A DNA stretch of 64,000 bases from Alphaproteobacteria bacterium (GCA_005883305.1 VBAC01000001.1:1302001-1366000), one strand, 5' to 3'; positions 24,765-33,333 are shown, counted from the first letter of the stretch. A program made the numbers and translations. The notes: generated by a model from the letters alone, not told the origin.

Positions 24765-25400
24765 TCAGGAAACGTAGCGGGCAGTCGTCTTCGCGGCCAC
24801 TTCCTCAGCCGCAACGTCGGGGGCCAGCTCAATGAGCTTGAACGGGCTCTGGTGATCGGGCCGCTGGAACACGGCCAGATCGGTGACGATCATGTCGACC
24901 ACGTTCTTGCCGGTCAGCGGCAGCGTGCAGGCGGGGATGAACTTGGGATCGCCGTTCTTGGACGTGTGCTCCATCACGACGATGATCTTCTTGACGCCGG
25001 CGACCAAGTCCATCGCGCCGCCCATGCCCTTGATCATCTTGCCGGGGATCATCCAGTTGGCGATGTCGCCATTCTCGGCCACCTCCATCGCTCCGAGCAC
25101 GGTGAGATCGATATGGCCGCCGCGGATCATCGCGAAGCTGTCCGAGCTGGAGAAATAGCTCGACGAGGGCAGCTCGCTGATCGTCTGCTTGCCGGCGTTG
25201 ATCAGGTCGGGGTCTACCTCGTCGTCATAAGGGAACGGGCCGATGCCGAGCATCCCGTTCTCGCTCTGCAGAGTCACCTCCATGCCCGGCGGGATGTTGT
25301 TGGCGACGAGCGTCGGGATGCCGATGCCGAGATTGACGTAATAGCCGTCGCGCAGCTCCTTCGCGGCGCGGGCGGCCATCTGGTTGCGGTCCCAGGGCAT
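24765..25400 (-). CDS. scoB: 3-oxoacid CoA-transferase subunit B
   Basis: Transfers CoA between succinyl-CoA and acetoacetate-type acids in ketone-body or leucine catabolism. The 211-aa beta subunit contains the catalytic glutamate in QSENGMLG (E47) and [12 protein letters not shown] near the N-terminus. [14 protein letters not shown] and the long conserved [13 protein letters not shown] segment follow. Its ATG overlaps the stop of the acid phosphatase gene (TGATG). The usual partner scoA lies upstream, but a phosphatase gene intervenes. Confidence 0.95.
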   Translation of the reverse strand: MPWDRNQMAARAAKELRDGYYVNLGIGIPTLVANNIPPGMEVTLQSENGMLGIGPFPYDDEVDPDLINAGKQTISELPSSSYFSSSDSFAMIRGGHIDLTVLGAMEVAENGDIANWMIPGKMIKGMGGAMDLVAGVKKIIVVMEHTSKNGDPKFIPACTLPLTGKNVVDMIVTDLAVFQRPDHQSPFKLIELAPDVAAEEVAAKTTARYVS

Positions 25401-26377
25401 CAGTTGTTTCCTCGTTCGGGGGCGGGCCAGCGGCGATCCGCGGGGAAGACGTCGTCGATTCCGCCGCGAAGGCCCGAGCCGTAGACGGGGTTCGGGAGGA
25501 TGAACCAGCCGTTACCCCAGAGCCAGGCGAACGGCTCCGTGATCGCGGCGCGGCGGCGCTCCGGGACGGGCAGGTCGCGCGCGTTGAACAGGTCGGAGAA
25601 GTCGCCGAGCTGGTCGCCGGCCATGGCGATCACGCAATAACGCTCGGAGATCGCCGTGCGGCGCGGGTCCTTGGCCGAGCCCGCCGCCACGTCGCCCTGA
25701 AGCCAGAGCGTCCGGCCATGCTCCACGGGGCCGAGGCCGGCGCCGTCTATCGTGGCGGTATTCTGGGCGGCGAAGCGCGACAGGCGGTTGGAGTTGAAGA
25801 TCACCGTGACGCGGGCGCGGCGGATGGCGTTGAGGGCGCTCACCGCCCCGGGTGTGGGAAGCACGGCGTTCGCGCCGGTCTCCTCCCAGCGGTTCCAGCG
25901 CTCCTGGTCGTAGGTCCGGCCGGGATGGATGGCGTCGTCATATTCGTAGCCGAGATTCTGAAGCGCCGTCTCGTCCACGTCGAGCACGACCGCGAGCGGC
26001 CGCCGCCCGCAAGGCAGGAAGCGCGGCGCGGCAAGCGTCGATCCCGGGGCGAGCACCACGCTCTGGCGCGGACGGTGCCGGGCGGCCGCCACGACGTAAT
26101 TGCGGAACGCGTGATAGGCCTGAATCCCGCTCGCCCCGCCCTCGCCCGAGCCGTAGAGCCATTGCATGCCGGCCGGCGGCGTGGCGGGACGCGGAGTCTG
26201 GGCGGAAGCGGCGGCGGCGAAAAGAGCCACACCAAGTCCCAAAACCGTTCGTCCCAAGCGAAGTCGAGGGACCCCGCCGACCGAAGCCGAGGCCCTTGAT
26301 CTCGGCTTCGCTCGATAGGGTGTCTCGACTTCGCTCGACACGAACGGATCTCGTGAAACCTTGGCCCGCCCCCTCAT
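25400..26377 (-). CDS. HAD-family acid phosphatase (P4/class B-like) with repeat in its N-terminus
   Basis: A 325-aa exported phosphatase of the lipoprotein e(P4)/acid phosphatase family. The nucleophile motif is [11 protein letters not shown] (D133, D135) and the second HAD motif lies at VIFNSNRLS. The ATG overlaps the scoA stop (ATGA). Residues about 9-42 come from the CGTTCGT-bounded repeat and precede the hydrophobic signal segment [16 protein letters not shown], giving an abnormal n-region of about 43 residues. An in-frame TTG just after the repeat could start a normal signal peptide. A mature lipidated cysteine is not seen. Confidence 0.82.
   Translation of the reverse strand: MRGRAKVSRDPFVSSEVETPYRAKPRSRASASVGGVPRLRLGRTVLGLGVALFAAAASAQTPRPATPPAGMQWLYGSGEGGASGIQAYHAFRNYVVAAARHRPRQSVVLAPGSTLAAPRFLPCGRRPLAVVLDVDETALQNLGYEYDDAIHPGRTYDQERWNRWEETGANAVLPTPGAVSALNAIRRARVTVIFNSNRLSRFAAQNTATIDGAGLGPVEHGRTLWLQGDVAAGSAKDPRRTAISERYCVIAMAGDQLGDFSDLFNARDLPVPERRRAAITEPFAWLWGNGWFILPNPVYGSGLRGGIDDVFPADRRWPAPERGNN
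26246..26347. repeat. Palindromic element, second copy, inside acid phosphatase gene
   Basis: About 102 bases with ends CGTTCGT and ACGAACG and an inner hairpin AAGCCGAGG…TCTCGGCTTCG. It shares these blocks with 12643-12780 but lacks that copy's extra internal segment. The two lengths differ by 36 bases, a multiple of three. It is read in a different frame here ([10 protein letters not shown]) from that used in the desulfurase ([10 protein letters not shown]). Confidence 0.85.
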
Positions 26378-27081
26378 GCCGCGTCCTTCTCCCGCACGGT
26401 GCGAAACTCGATTCTCTTGTCGTAGGGCGCGCCGAGGATCATGCGCTTGATATAGATGCTCGGCACGTGGACGCAGTCGGGATCGAGGCTGCCGACGGGC
26501 ACGATCTCCTCGACCTCGGCGACGCAGACCTTGCCCGCCGTGGCCATCGGCTGGTTGAAGTTGCGCGCGGTCTTGCGGAAGACGAGGTTGCCGCTCTCGT
26601 CGGCCTTCCAGCCCTTGACGATCGAAAGGTCGGCGCGGATACCGCGCTCCAGGATGTAATCCTGGCCGTCGAAATTCTTCACCTCCTTGCCCTCGGCGAC
26701 GACGGTGCCGACGCCGGTTTTGGTGTAGAAACCCGGAATGCCGGCCCCGCCCGCGCGGCAGCGCTCGGCGAGGGTCCCTTGCGGACAGAATTCGATGTCC
26801 AGCTCGCCCGCCAGATATTGCCGCTCGAACTCCTTGTTCTCGCCGACATAAGACGAGATCATCTTCTTCACCTGGCGCGTGCGAAGCAGCTTGCCGAGCC
26901 CCTCATTGTCGATCCCGGCATTGTTCGAGGCGATCGTGAGATCCTTGACGCCCGATGCCTGGATCGCGTCGATCAGCCGCTCGGGGATGCCGCACAGGCC
27001 GAAGCCGCCGGCGCAGATCGTCATTCCGTCGAGCAGCAGCCCTTCGAGCGCGGCTGCGGCGTCGGGGTAGATTTTCTTCAT
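26374..27081 (-). CDS. scoA: 3-oxoacid CoA-transferase subunit A
   Basis: Alpha subunit of the succinyl-CoA:3-ketoacid CoA-transferase; 235 aa. It shows the CoA-transferase signature GGFGLCGIPERLIDA (residues about 25-40) and SNNAGIDNEGLG. Conserved C-terminal pieces are KTARNFNQPMATAGKVCVAEVEEIV and PSIYIKRM. GGGAG precedes the ATG at 27081; a longer frame adds 18 non-conserved residues. It is the first gene of scoA-phosphatase-scoB, all overlapping. Confidence 0.95.
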   Translation of the reverse strand: MKKIYPDAAAALEGLLLDGMTICAGGFGLCGIPERLIDAIQASGVKDLTIASNNAGIDNEGLGKLLRTRQVKKMISSYVGENKEFERQYLAGELDIEFCPQGTLAERCRAGGAGIPGFYTKTGVGTVVAEGKEVKNFDGQDYILERGIRADLSIVKGWKADESGNLVFRKTARNFNQPMATAGKVCVAEVEEIVPVGSLDPDCVHVPSIYIKRMILGAPYDKRIEFRTVREKDAA

Positions 27082-27212
27082 CGGCAGGCTCCCTCGTCCT
27101 AAGCCGCGATAGTCACCCCGCGCCACCGAGGTCAACCGCGACGGCCAGGCCTTAACCGCCGCGAAAGTGCGTGCCGCTATGGAGGGGCTTTCACCCGACA
27201 GGGGAATGCCCT

Positions 27213-27965
27213 TTGCTCCACGTACCCATCCGGCAGGCGCCCGCGCTCGCCACGCCGTTCCGGATCAATCCCGAGCTCGATCTCGGCGCGATCCGGCGCG
27301 CCTACGATGAAGATGGCCGCGTCCGGATCTACAATCTGCTCGTCGATGGCGCGGCCCAGCTGCACGATCATTTGAGCGATCGGCCGGATTGGATCTACCT
27401 CATCAACAACGGCGCCGACGTCCTCGAGATCGATCCCGCCGAGCGCGCGCGGATCGGCAAGAGGCGCTGGGCCGCGATCGAGGCGGAGGCGCACCTGCGC
27501 GTGCGCGAAGCCTTCCAATATCGCTACCAGGCGCTGCGCGTGCCGACGGCGGAGGAGATGGCTTCCCTGGACGACCCGCTGACCGATTTCGCCCGCTTCA
27601 TGCAGAGCGGCGAAATGCTCGAATTCCTGCGCGCGGCGACCGGCCACGACGCTCTGAGCTTCACCGACGGCCAGGCCACCGCCTATGGCCCCGGCGACTT
27701 CCTCACCGGCCATGACGACGATGTCGAAGGCAAGGACCGGCTGGCCGCCTACGTGTTCGGGCTGACGCCCTATTGGCGGCTCGAATATGGCGGGCTGCTG
27801 CTGTTCCACGGCGAGCACGACCGCACCGCGGCGGGCAACGTGCCGCGCTTCAACACGCTGGATCTGTTCTCGGTGCCGCGCCAGCACAGCGTGTCGATCG
27901 TCACCCCCGCAGCGCCGCATCGCCGAATGGCGGTAACCGGCTGGCTGCGCAGCGGTTCGCGCTAA
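27213..27965 (+). CDS. 2-oxoglutarate/Fe(II)-dependent oxygenase
   Basis: A protein of about 250 aa of the prolyl-4-hydroxylase-like dioxygenase superfamily. The iron ligands are seen as LTGHDDD (His-x-Asp, near residue 170) and a distal histidine near RQHSVSIV/APHRR, with the arginine that binds 2-oxoglutarate. DRLAAYVFGLTPYWRLEYGGLLLFH is characteristic of the family. The start is uncertain: a TTG at 27213 has AGGGGA upstream; a GTG at 27171 would add 14 residues. A short GG-leader peptide gene follows on the same strand after about 150 bases. Confidence 0.85.
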   Translation: MLHVPIRQAPALATPFRINPELDLGAIRRAYDEDGRVRIYNLLVDGAAQLHDHLSDRPDWIYLINNGADVLEIDPAERARIGKRRWAAIEAEAHLRVREAFQYRYQALRVPTAEEMASLDDPLTDFARFMQSGEMLEFLRAATGHDALSFTDGQATAYGPGDFLTGHDDDVEGKDRLAAYVFGLTPYWRLEYGGLLLFHGEHDRTAAGNVPRFNTLDLFSVPRQHSVSIVTPAAPHRRMAVTGWLRSGSR

Positions 27966-28117
27966 CCGATTAACCCGCTGACGCGCTCCTGTCCCCCCTT
28001 GGGACGGGCCGTTTTTCGCTGTTGTCGCAGCGATCTGAGCCTGTCAGGCACCCCATCACACCAGCCGGGGAAGGCTGATGGGACCAGGGGCCACGGCCCG
28101 CCAACAGGAGACATCGA

Positions 28118-28306
28118 ATGCGCGATCTTCACGCTTTTGAGCTTTCGCAGGTCAGCGGCGCCGGCTGCTCGCCCTGCCCGCCGACCACGACCAAGAACAA
28201 CAACGGCTACGGCAACGGCGCCGAGTCCGGCCCGCCCCCGGGCAATTCGGGCGCGCACAATCCCCAGCTGACCACCTCGAATTCGGGGCCGAAGGGTCCC
28301 CGTTAA
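28118..28306 (+). CDS. 62-aa peptide with double-glycine-type leader (bacteriocin/RiPP-like)
   Basis: The peptide begins MRDLHAFELSQVSGAG. The pattern EL-x2-V-S-G-A/G is that of leader peptides cleaved by C39-type exporters. The predicted mature part starts at Gly or Cys (CSPCPP) and is rich in Asn, Gly, Pro and Thr. It includes YGNG and several PP/GP pairs, and has only two cysteines, close together. AGGAG lies seven bases before the ATG and a strong terminator follows, so it is a self-contained small gene. No C39 transporter, immunity gene or maturase is adjacent, other than the 2OG-Fe(II) oxygenase upstream. Confidence 0.6.
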   Translation: MRDLHAFELSQVSGAGCSPCPPTTTKNNNGYGNGAESGPPPGNSGAHNPQLTTSNSGPKGPR

Positions 28307-28325
28307 GGCTCCACGGGCCAAAGTG

Positions 28326-28365
28326 GAGAGCCCCGGGTCCGCTTGGCCCCGGGGCTTTTTGCTGC
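28326..28365. terminator. Rho-independent terminator between convergent genes
   Basis: AGCCCCGGG … CCCCGGGGCT forms a hairpin of about nine pairs around TCCGCTTGG, followed by TTTTT on the plus strand. It ends the peptide gene; the SCP2 gene converges from the other side and may use it in part. Confidence 0.82.
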
Positions 28366-28665
28366 CTAGCCTTTGAGCTTCGCCAGCACGCCCTGGAGCT
28401 GCATGGCGTTGGACATGTCGCCCTCGACCTTGAGCTTGCCCTGCATGAAGGCGGTCATGCCGTCGAGCTTTCCGCTGGCGAGATCCTCCCAATCGCTCCA
28501 GGCGACCTTCAGCGTCGTGTCCGCGTCGCCGTCTTCCTCGGTCACCGCGCTGGCATTGCCGTCGAGCATGACGACGCCCTGATCGCCGAAGTCGAGCTTG
28601 ACGCGCTTGCCGGGGACGAAAGCCTGGGCCTCGTTGAGGCGGGCGGCCATCTCGCTCTTGGTCAT
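28366..28665 (-). CDS. SCP2 sterol-binding-domain protein
   Basis: A 99-aa single-domain SCP2-like lipid carrier. The pattern KRVKLDFGDQGVVMLDG near residue 20, ADTTLKVAWSDWEDLASGKLDGMTAFMQGKLKVEGD and the final helix are typical. Bacterial members bind hydrophobic ligands such as acyl-CoA, with unknown physiological partners. GGAGAG precedes the ATG at 28665, so the longer frame with 10 extra residues is discarded. Confidence 0.92.
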   Translation of the reverse strand: MTKSEMAARLNEAQAFVPGKRVKLDFGDQGVVMLDGNASAVTEEDGDADTTLKVAWSDWEDLASGKLDGMTAFMQGKLKVEGDMSNAMQLQGVLAKLKG

Positions 28666-28769
28666 GTTCTCTGCTCTCCGTTGGACGATCGCCACTCCCT
28701 GACTTTCGCCGCCGCGCCCGTCAAGCCGCCTCCTTCCCTCCCCGCTTCAAGCCCGCTAGTCGGGCGGGC

Positions 28770-30977
28770 ATGGACGCCGCCGAAGCCATCCACGAAAAGT
28801 TCGTCGCCAGGCTGAGCAGCGGACGGCTGCCGCGGCGGATGAGCGACATCCAGCCGGACGAGGTCGGCCTGTCGCGCGAGGCGATGGTCGAGCTGTTCTA
28901 CAGTCAGGTCGCGAGCCGCCAGATGGATCGCCTCTCGCGCCGGCTGCAGGCGCGGGGCGAGGGCTTCTACACGATCGGCAGTTCGGGCCACGAAAACAAC
29001 GCGGCGGTCGCCGAGGCGCTTCGCCTGGGCGACATCGCCTTCCTCCACTACCGCTCCAATGCCTTCCAGCTCCACCGCTCCAAGCAACTTCCGGGGCAGA
29101 CGCCCTGCTGGGACATGCTGCTGTCCTTCGCCGCCTCGGCCGAGGACCCGATCTCCGGCGGCCGGCACAAGGTGATCGGCTCCAGGCCGCTCAACATCCC
29201 GCCACAGACGAGCACCATCGCCTCGCATTTGCCGAAGGCGGTGGGCGCGGCGTTCAGCATCGGCATCGCCCGAACCCTGAAGCTCGACGACGCTCCCCTT
29301 GCCCGCGATTCGATCGTGCTCGCCAGCTTCGGCGACGCCTCGGCCAACCATTCGACGGCACAGGGCGCGTTCAACACGGCCGCCTGGGCCGCCTATCAGG
29401 GCACGCCGATGCCGCTCGTCTTCCTCTGCGAGGATAATGGCATCGGCATCTCGACCCGCACGCCGCGCGGTTGGATCGCGGCCTCGTTTCAGGACCGCGA
29501 GGCGCTCAAATACATCCACTGCACCGGTCTCGACATGGTGGACGCCTGGCGCGGCGCTCGGGAAGCGACGCGCTATGCGCGGACCGAGCGGAAGCCCGTC
29601 TTCCTGCACATGGATTGCGTGCGGCTCTACGGCCATGCCGGATCCGACATGCAGAGCGCCTACCTGTCCAAGGCGCAGATCGAGGCCGACGAAGAGCGCG
29701 ATCCGCTCGTCTACAGCGCCGCTTTGCTGGTCGAGCAGGGCATCCTCTCGGAAGCCGACATCCTGGAAATCTATAACGAAACCGAGACCACGCTGGCCCG
29801 GATCGGCGAGCAGGCGATCACGCGCCCGAAGCTGACCAGCAGCAAGGCGGTGATGGAAAGCCTGATCCCGCCGAAGCGGGATCTGCCGGCGGCGAACACG
29901 CCCTCGCCCGAAGACCGCCAGGCGCTGTTCGCGCGCGACTTGGGGATGATGGACAAGCCGCAGCACATGGCGCGGCTGCTGTCCTGGGCGCTGGCCGATC
30001 TCATGCTCGCGCACAGGAACGTTATCGTCGCCGGCGAGGATGTCGGGCCCAAGGGCGGAGTCTACAACGTGACCGCCAAGCTGCACGAGCGCTTCGGCCC
30101 GGCGCGGGTGATCAACACCCTGCTCGACGAGCAGAGCATCCTCGGCCTCGGCATCGGCGCGGCGCATAACGGCCTTCTGCCGATCGTCGAGATCCAGTTC
30201 CTCGCCTATGTCCACAATGCCGAGGATCAGCTGCGCGGCGAGGCGGCGACTCTCAGCTTCTTCTCCAGCGGCCAGTACACCAACCCGATGATCGTCCGCA
30301 TCGCCGGGCTAGGCTACCAGAAGGGCTTCGGCGGCCATTTCCACAACGACAACAGCCTCGCCGTCTTCCGCGACATCCCGGGGCTGATCCTCGCCTGCCC
30401 CAGCAACGGCGCCGACGCCGTCGAGATGCTTCGCGAGTGCGCGCGACTCGCGCTCGAGGATCAGCGCGTGATCGTCTTTTTGGAGCCGATCGCGCTCTAC
30501 ATGACCCGCGACCTGCACGAAGAAGGCGACGGCCTGTGGACCGCGCCTTATGCCGCGCCCGGCGAGGCCAAGCCGGTCCGGTTCGGCGATCTCGGAGTCC
30601 ATGGCACCGGCACCGACCTCGCCATCGTCACCTACGGCAACGGCTATTACCTTTCCCGCCAGGCGGAGAAGATCCTCGCCGAGCAGCACAAGCTGAAGCT
30701 TCGGGTCATCGACCTGCGCTGGCTGGCGCCGCTGAACGAGGACGGCCTGATCGAGGCGACGGAGGGCTGCGAGCGCGTGCTGATCGTCGACGAATGCCGG
30801 AGGACCGGCTCGCAGAGCGAGGCGCTGATGGCCCTGTTCGCCGAGCGCGCGCCCGGAACTCCCTGCGCCCGGATCACCGCCGAGGACAGCTTCATCCCGC
30901 TCGGCCGCGCGGCGACCCTGACCCTGCCGAGCCGCGATTCGATCGTCGCCGCGGCGCTGGAGCTGGTCCGTGGCTGA
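28770..30977 (+). CDS. Fused alpha/beta 2-oxoacid dehydrogenase E1
   Basis: A 735-aa thiamine-diphosphate enzyme joining the usual E1 alpha and beta chains in one polypeptide. The N-terminal half has YTIGSSGHENNAAVAEAL and the ThDP/Mg motif GDASANHSTAQGAFN…DNGIGIS (residues about 190-230). The C-terminal half begins near residue 400 (ALADLMLAHRNVIVAGEDVG) and carries the transketolase-like pyrimidine and C-terminal domains. No E2 or E3 gene is nearby. Instead its last eight bases overlap a FabD-like gene, suggesting the acyl product is handed to a dedicated transferase. The substrate is probably a branched or unusual 2-oxoacid (inference). Confidence 0.87.
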   Translation: MDAAEAIHEKFVARLSSGRLPRRMSDIQPDEVGLSREAMVELFYSQVASRQMDRLSRRLQARGEGFYTIGSSGHENNAAVAEALRLGDIAFLHYRSNAFQLHRSKQLPGQTPCWDMLLSFAASAEDPISGGRHKVIGSRPLNIPPQTSTIASHLPKAVGAAFSIGIARTLKLDDAPLARDSIVLASFGDASANHSTAQGAFNTAAWAAYQGTPMPLVFLCEDNGIGISTRTPRGWIAASFQDREALKYIHCTGLDMVDAWRGAREATRYARTERKPVFLHMDCVRLYGHAGSDMQSAYLSKAQIEADEERDPLVYSAALLVEQGILSEADILEIYNETETTLARIGEQAITRPKLTSSKAVMESLIPPKRDLPAANTPSPEDRQALFARDLGMMDKPQHMARLLSWALADLMLAHRNVIVAGEDVGPKGGVYNVTAKLHERFGPARVINTLLDEQSILGLGIGAAHNGLLPIVEIQFLAYVHNAEDQLRGEAATLSFFSSGQYTNPMIVRIAGLGYQKGFGGHFHNDNSLAVFRDIPGLILACPSNGADAVEMLRECARLALEDQRVIVFLEPIALYMTRDLHEEGDGLWTAPYAAPGEAKPVRFGDLGVHGTGTDLAIVTYGNGYYLSRQAEKILAEQHKLKLRVIDLRWLAPLNEDGLIEATEGCERVLIVDECRRTGSQSEALMALFAERAPGTPCARITAEDSFIPLGRAATLTLPSRDSIVAAALELVRG

Positions 30978-32019
30978 GAAACTCTCCGCGCTCGTCGTCT
31001 GCCCCGGCCGGGGAACCTACGGCAAGGCCGAGCTCCGCTATCTGAAGCGCTTCCACGGCGACAAGGCCGGCCTGATCGAAGCCTTCGACGCCCTTCGCGC
31101 CAAACGGGGGCAGCCGACCATCTCCGAGCTCGACGGCGCCGAGCGCTTCAGCCCCGCTTTGCACACGCGCGGCGACATCGCCTCGCCGCTGATCTTCTCC
31201 GCTTCCTATGCCGACTTTTTAAGCATCGACCGCGAGCGTTTCGCCGTCGCCGCGGTGACCGGCAATTCGATGGGCTGGTACACGGCGCTCGCCGTCGGCG
31301 GCGCGGCGAGCGCGGAGCGCGGCTTCGCGATCGTCGACGCGATGGGCGAGAACAGCCAGGCCGGCGAGCCCGGCGGCCAGGTACTGCTGACCCTGGTCGG
31401 TGAGGACTGGCGCCCGCTGCCCGGCCTTCGCGAGCAGGTGCTTGCCCTCGTCGAGCGCGTGGACGGCCTCTACGTCTCGATCGAGCTCGGCGGAATGATG
31501 GTCCTCGCCGGCACCGAGAAGGCGCTAGAGACCCTGCTCGCCGAGGCCCCGCCAACTCCGGCGCGCGACCCGCTTCGGCTGGTCAATCACGGCCCCTTCC
31601 ACACGCCGCTGATGAAAGGCTCGTCCGAGCGAGCGCTCGATCTCCCCGCGGAATGGATCGGCGGGCCCGGCGTGCCGATGATCGACGGCCGCGGCCATAT
31701 CTGGCGTCCCCACGCCAGCAACGCGGAAGCGCTTCGGCGCTACACCTTCGCCGACCAGATCCTGGAGCCCTATGATTTCACCCGCGCGATTCAGGTGGCG
31801 GTGAAGGAATATGCGCCCGACCGGATCATCCTGCTCGGCCCCGGCGACACGCTGGGCGGAGCGATCGCCCAGGCGCTGATCGCCATCGAATGGCGCGGGA
31901 TGCGTTCGAAGGCCGAGTTTCAGGAAGCGCAGGCTTCAGGGGCACCGGTCCTTCTCGCCATGGGGCGGGAAGACCAGCGGGCGCTGGTGACGGCGGAGCG
32001 AAGGTCCGAACTCAATTAG
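30970..32019 (+). CDS. FabD-like acyltransferase coupled to E1
   Basis: A 349-aa protein of the malonyl-CoA:ACP transacylase superfamily. The nucleophile serine is S100 in VTGNSMGWYTAL, and a catalytic histidine lies in NHGPFHTPLM (H211). QVLLTLVGEDW and the C-terminal LLGPGDTLGGAIAQ also match the fold. The oxyanion-loop sequence CPGRGTYG replaces the usual FPGQGSQ, and the serine box differs from canonical GHSLGE, so the acyl group may not be malonyl. It overlaps the E1 gene by eight bases and is surely co-translated. Confidence 0.83.
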   Translation: MAEKLSALVVCPGRGTYGKAELRYLKRFHGDKAGLIEAFDALRAKRGQPTISELDGAERFSPALHTRGDIASPLIFSASYADFLSIDRERFAVAAVTGNSMGWYTALAVGGAASAERGFAIVDAMGENSQAGEPGGQVLLTLVGEDWRPLPGLREQVLALVERVDGLYVSIELGGMMVLAGTEKALETLLAEAPPTPARDPLRLVNHGPFHTPLMKGSSERALDLPAEWIGGPGVPMIDGRGHIWRPHASNAEALRRYTFADQILEPYDFTRAIQVAVKEYAPDRIILLGPGDTLGGAIAQALIAIEWRGMRSKAEFQEAQASGAPVLLAMGREDQRALVTAERRSELN

Positions 32020-32047
32020 CGGAAGCCCTGCCCCGCCAAACTAACCG

Positions 32048-32163
32048 AGTCATCCCGGCGCAGGCCGGGACCCATGAACGCCGATGATGGAGGACTAGCG
32101 ACGCCGCCGGAGCCGGATCTCGCCGTCAGAGTTCATGGGTCCCGGCCTGCGCCGGGATGACTC
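32048..32163. repeat. Dispersed inverted repeat, family R1 copy 4
   Basis: Arms GAGTCATCCCGGCGCAGGCC and the complementary GGCCTGCGCCGGGATGACTC enclose about 55 bases. GCAGGCC replaces GAAAGCC symmetrically in both arms, a compensatory change that supports selection or maintenance of the hairpin. Confidence 0.88.
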
Positions 32164-32213
32164 TGAAGTGCCGAGCCAATCCGTGGATGTGAGACTCGGC
32201 TGAGTGCGTGCGC

Positions 32214-32573
32214 CTACCCCCGCTCGCCCGCCCGGCGGACTCGGGCGGTGAGCCGGATCGGCCTTTGCTGGCAATGATCGGTGACCGTCGCCGAGCAGGG
32301 CGGCGCCTCGGTCGTCGAAGCGATCGCGCCCGCGCCCGAGGGAGCGGGAGCAGCGGCCGGAGCCATGGCAACCGCCGGCGAGTCGATCCGGTTGGCGGCG
32401 AGGTTCTGCCGGGTGCGGACTCCGCGCTCGTAGAGCTGGATGCAATGGTCGGTGACGGTGCGCGAGCAGGCCGGATAAGCCATGTCGGAGTGCGCCGGGG
32501 CGGTCGCGACGGGTGGGCTTGCGCTGACCAGACCCAGCCCTGCAATTGCGCCGAAAAGAATACGCTCCTTCAT
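32214..32573 (-). CDS. Secreted protein with duplicated CSxTVTDHC motif
   Basis: A 119-aa protein with signal peptide MKERILFGAIAGLGLVSASPP…. The mature part contains CSRTVTDHCIQLYERG and, about 50 residues later, CSATVTDHCQQRPIR. Each repeat has two cysteines seven residues apart, separated by an Ala/Pro-rich linker. The repeats might each bind metal or heme or form disulfide loops; no family is recognised. The start gives a clean signal peptide. Confidence 0.68.
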   Translation of the reverse strand: MKERILFGAIAGLGLVSASPPVATAPAHSDMAYPACSRTVTDHCIQLYERGVRTRQNLAANRIDSPAVAMAPAAAPAPSGAGAIASTTEAPPCSATVTDHCQQRPIRLTARVRRAGERG

Positions 32574-32628
32574 TGGCCGACTCCTGTCTCGCGTGTGGCG
32601 ATGAAGGTTAACCATAATGGGTTTCGCC

Positions 32629-33297
32629 CTAAAGACCAAATGGATAGCTCTCGTCCCAACCTTCCTCCCCGATCAGCGGCACGAAGCGGACCGCGCCGAG
32701 ATCCTCGCTTCGGTAGCTGTCCTCGCTTGTGCGGGTGACCTTGACCAGGCTCTGCACCGCATTCGGCTCTCCGACCGGCATGACCAAAGTGCCCCCGACG
32801 CCGAGCTGCCGCTTCAGCGCCGCCGGCACATGCGATCCGCTGGCGGCGGCGAGGATCGCGTCGAACGGCGCGTCCTCCGGTTGACCCGCCGAGCCATCGC
32901 CCTCGACGATCCGGACGTTGCCGTAGCCGAGCCGCCCCATCCGCTCCGCCGCGAGGCGGGCGAGCTCGGCGTGCCGCTCGACGGCGATCACCTCGCCCGC
33001 GATCCGGCCCATCACCGCCGCCGCGTAGCCGGAGCCGGCCCCGATCTCGAGCACCTTATCCCCCGGCGCGATCTCGGCCGCGTCGATCATCAGAGCGACG
33101 ATATAGGGCTGGGAGATAGTCTGATCGGCCTCGATCGGCAGCGGCGTATCGGCGTGCGCCAGATGGGCGAGGTGCTCGGGCACGAAAGCCTCGCGCGGCA
33201 CCTCGCGCATCGCTCCAAGCAGGCGCGGATCGGCAAGTCCGCGGCCCTCGATCTGGCGGCGGACCATCTCCTCGCGCGCGGCCGCGAAGTCTGGCAT
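32629..33297 (-). CDS. pcm: Protein-L-isoaspartate O-methyltransferase
   Basis: Repairs isomerised Asp/Asn residues. The 222-aa enzyme starts MPDFAAAREEMVRRQIEGRG and carries QTISQPYIVALM (substrate loop). The SAM motif KVLEIGAGSGYAAAVM (about residues 80-95) and the C-terminal GGTLVMPVG are also present. It is divergent from another small methyltransferase gene across 36 bases. Confidence 0.94.
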   Translation of the reverse strand: MPDFAAAREEMVRRQIEGRGLADPRLLGAMREVPREAFVPEHLAHLAHADTPLPIEADQTISQPYIVALMIDAAEIAPGDKVLEIGAGSGYAAAVMGRIAGEVIAVERHAELARLAAERMGRLGYGNVRIVEGDGSAGQPEDAPFDAILAAASGSHVPAALKRQLGVGGTLVMPVGEPNAVQSLVKVTRTSEDSYRSEDLGAVRFVPLIGEEGWDESYPFGL

Positions 33298-33333
33298 GCA
33301 GCGCTAAATGGTTGAAGCCGGAGCGCGTTCCCG

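Noticed and set aside
28118-28306. Class IIa pediocin box because of YGNG
   Set aside because: The rest of the pediocin pattern (V-x-C-x4-C after YGNG) is absent and the cysteines precede it; YGNG is likely chance in an Asn/Gly-rich tract.
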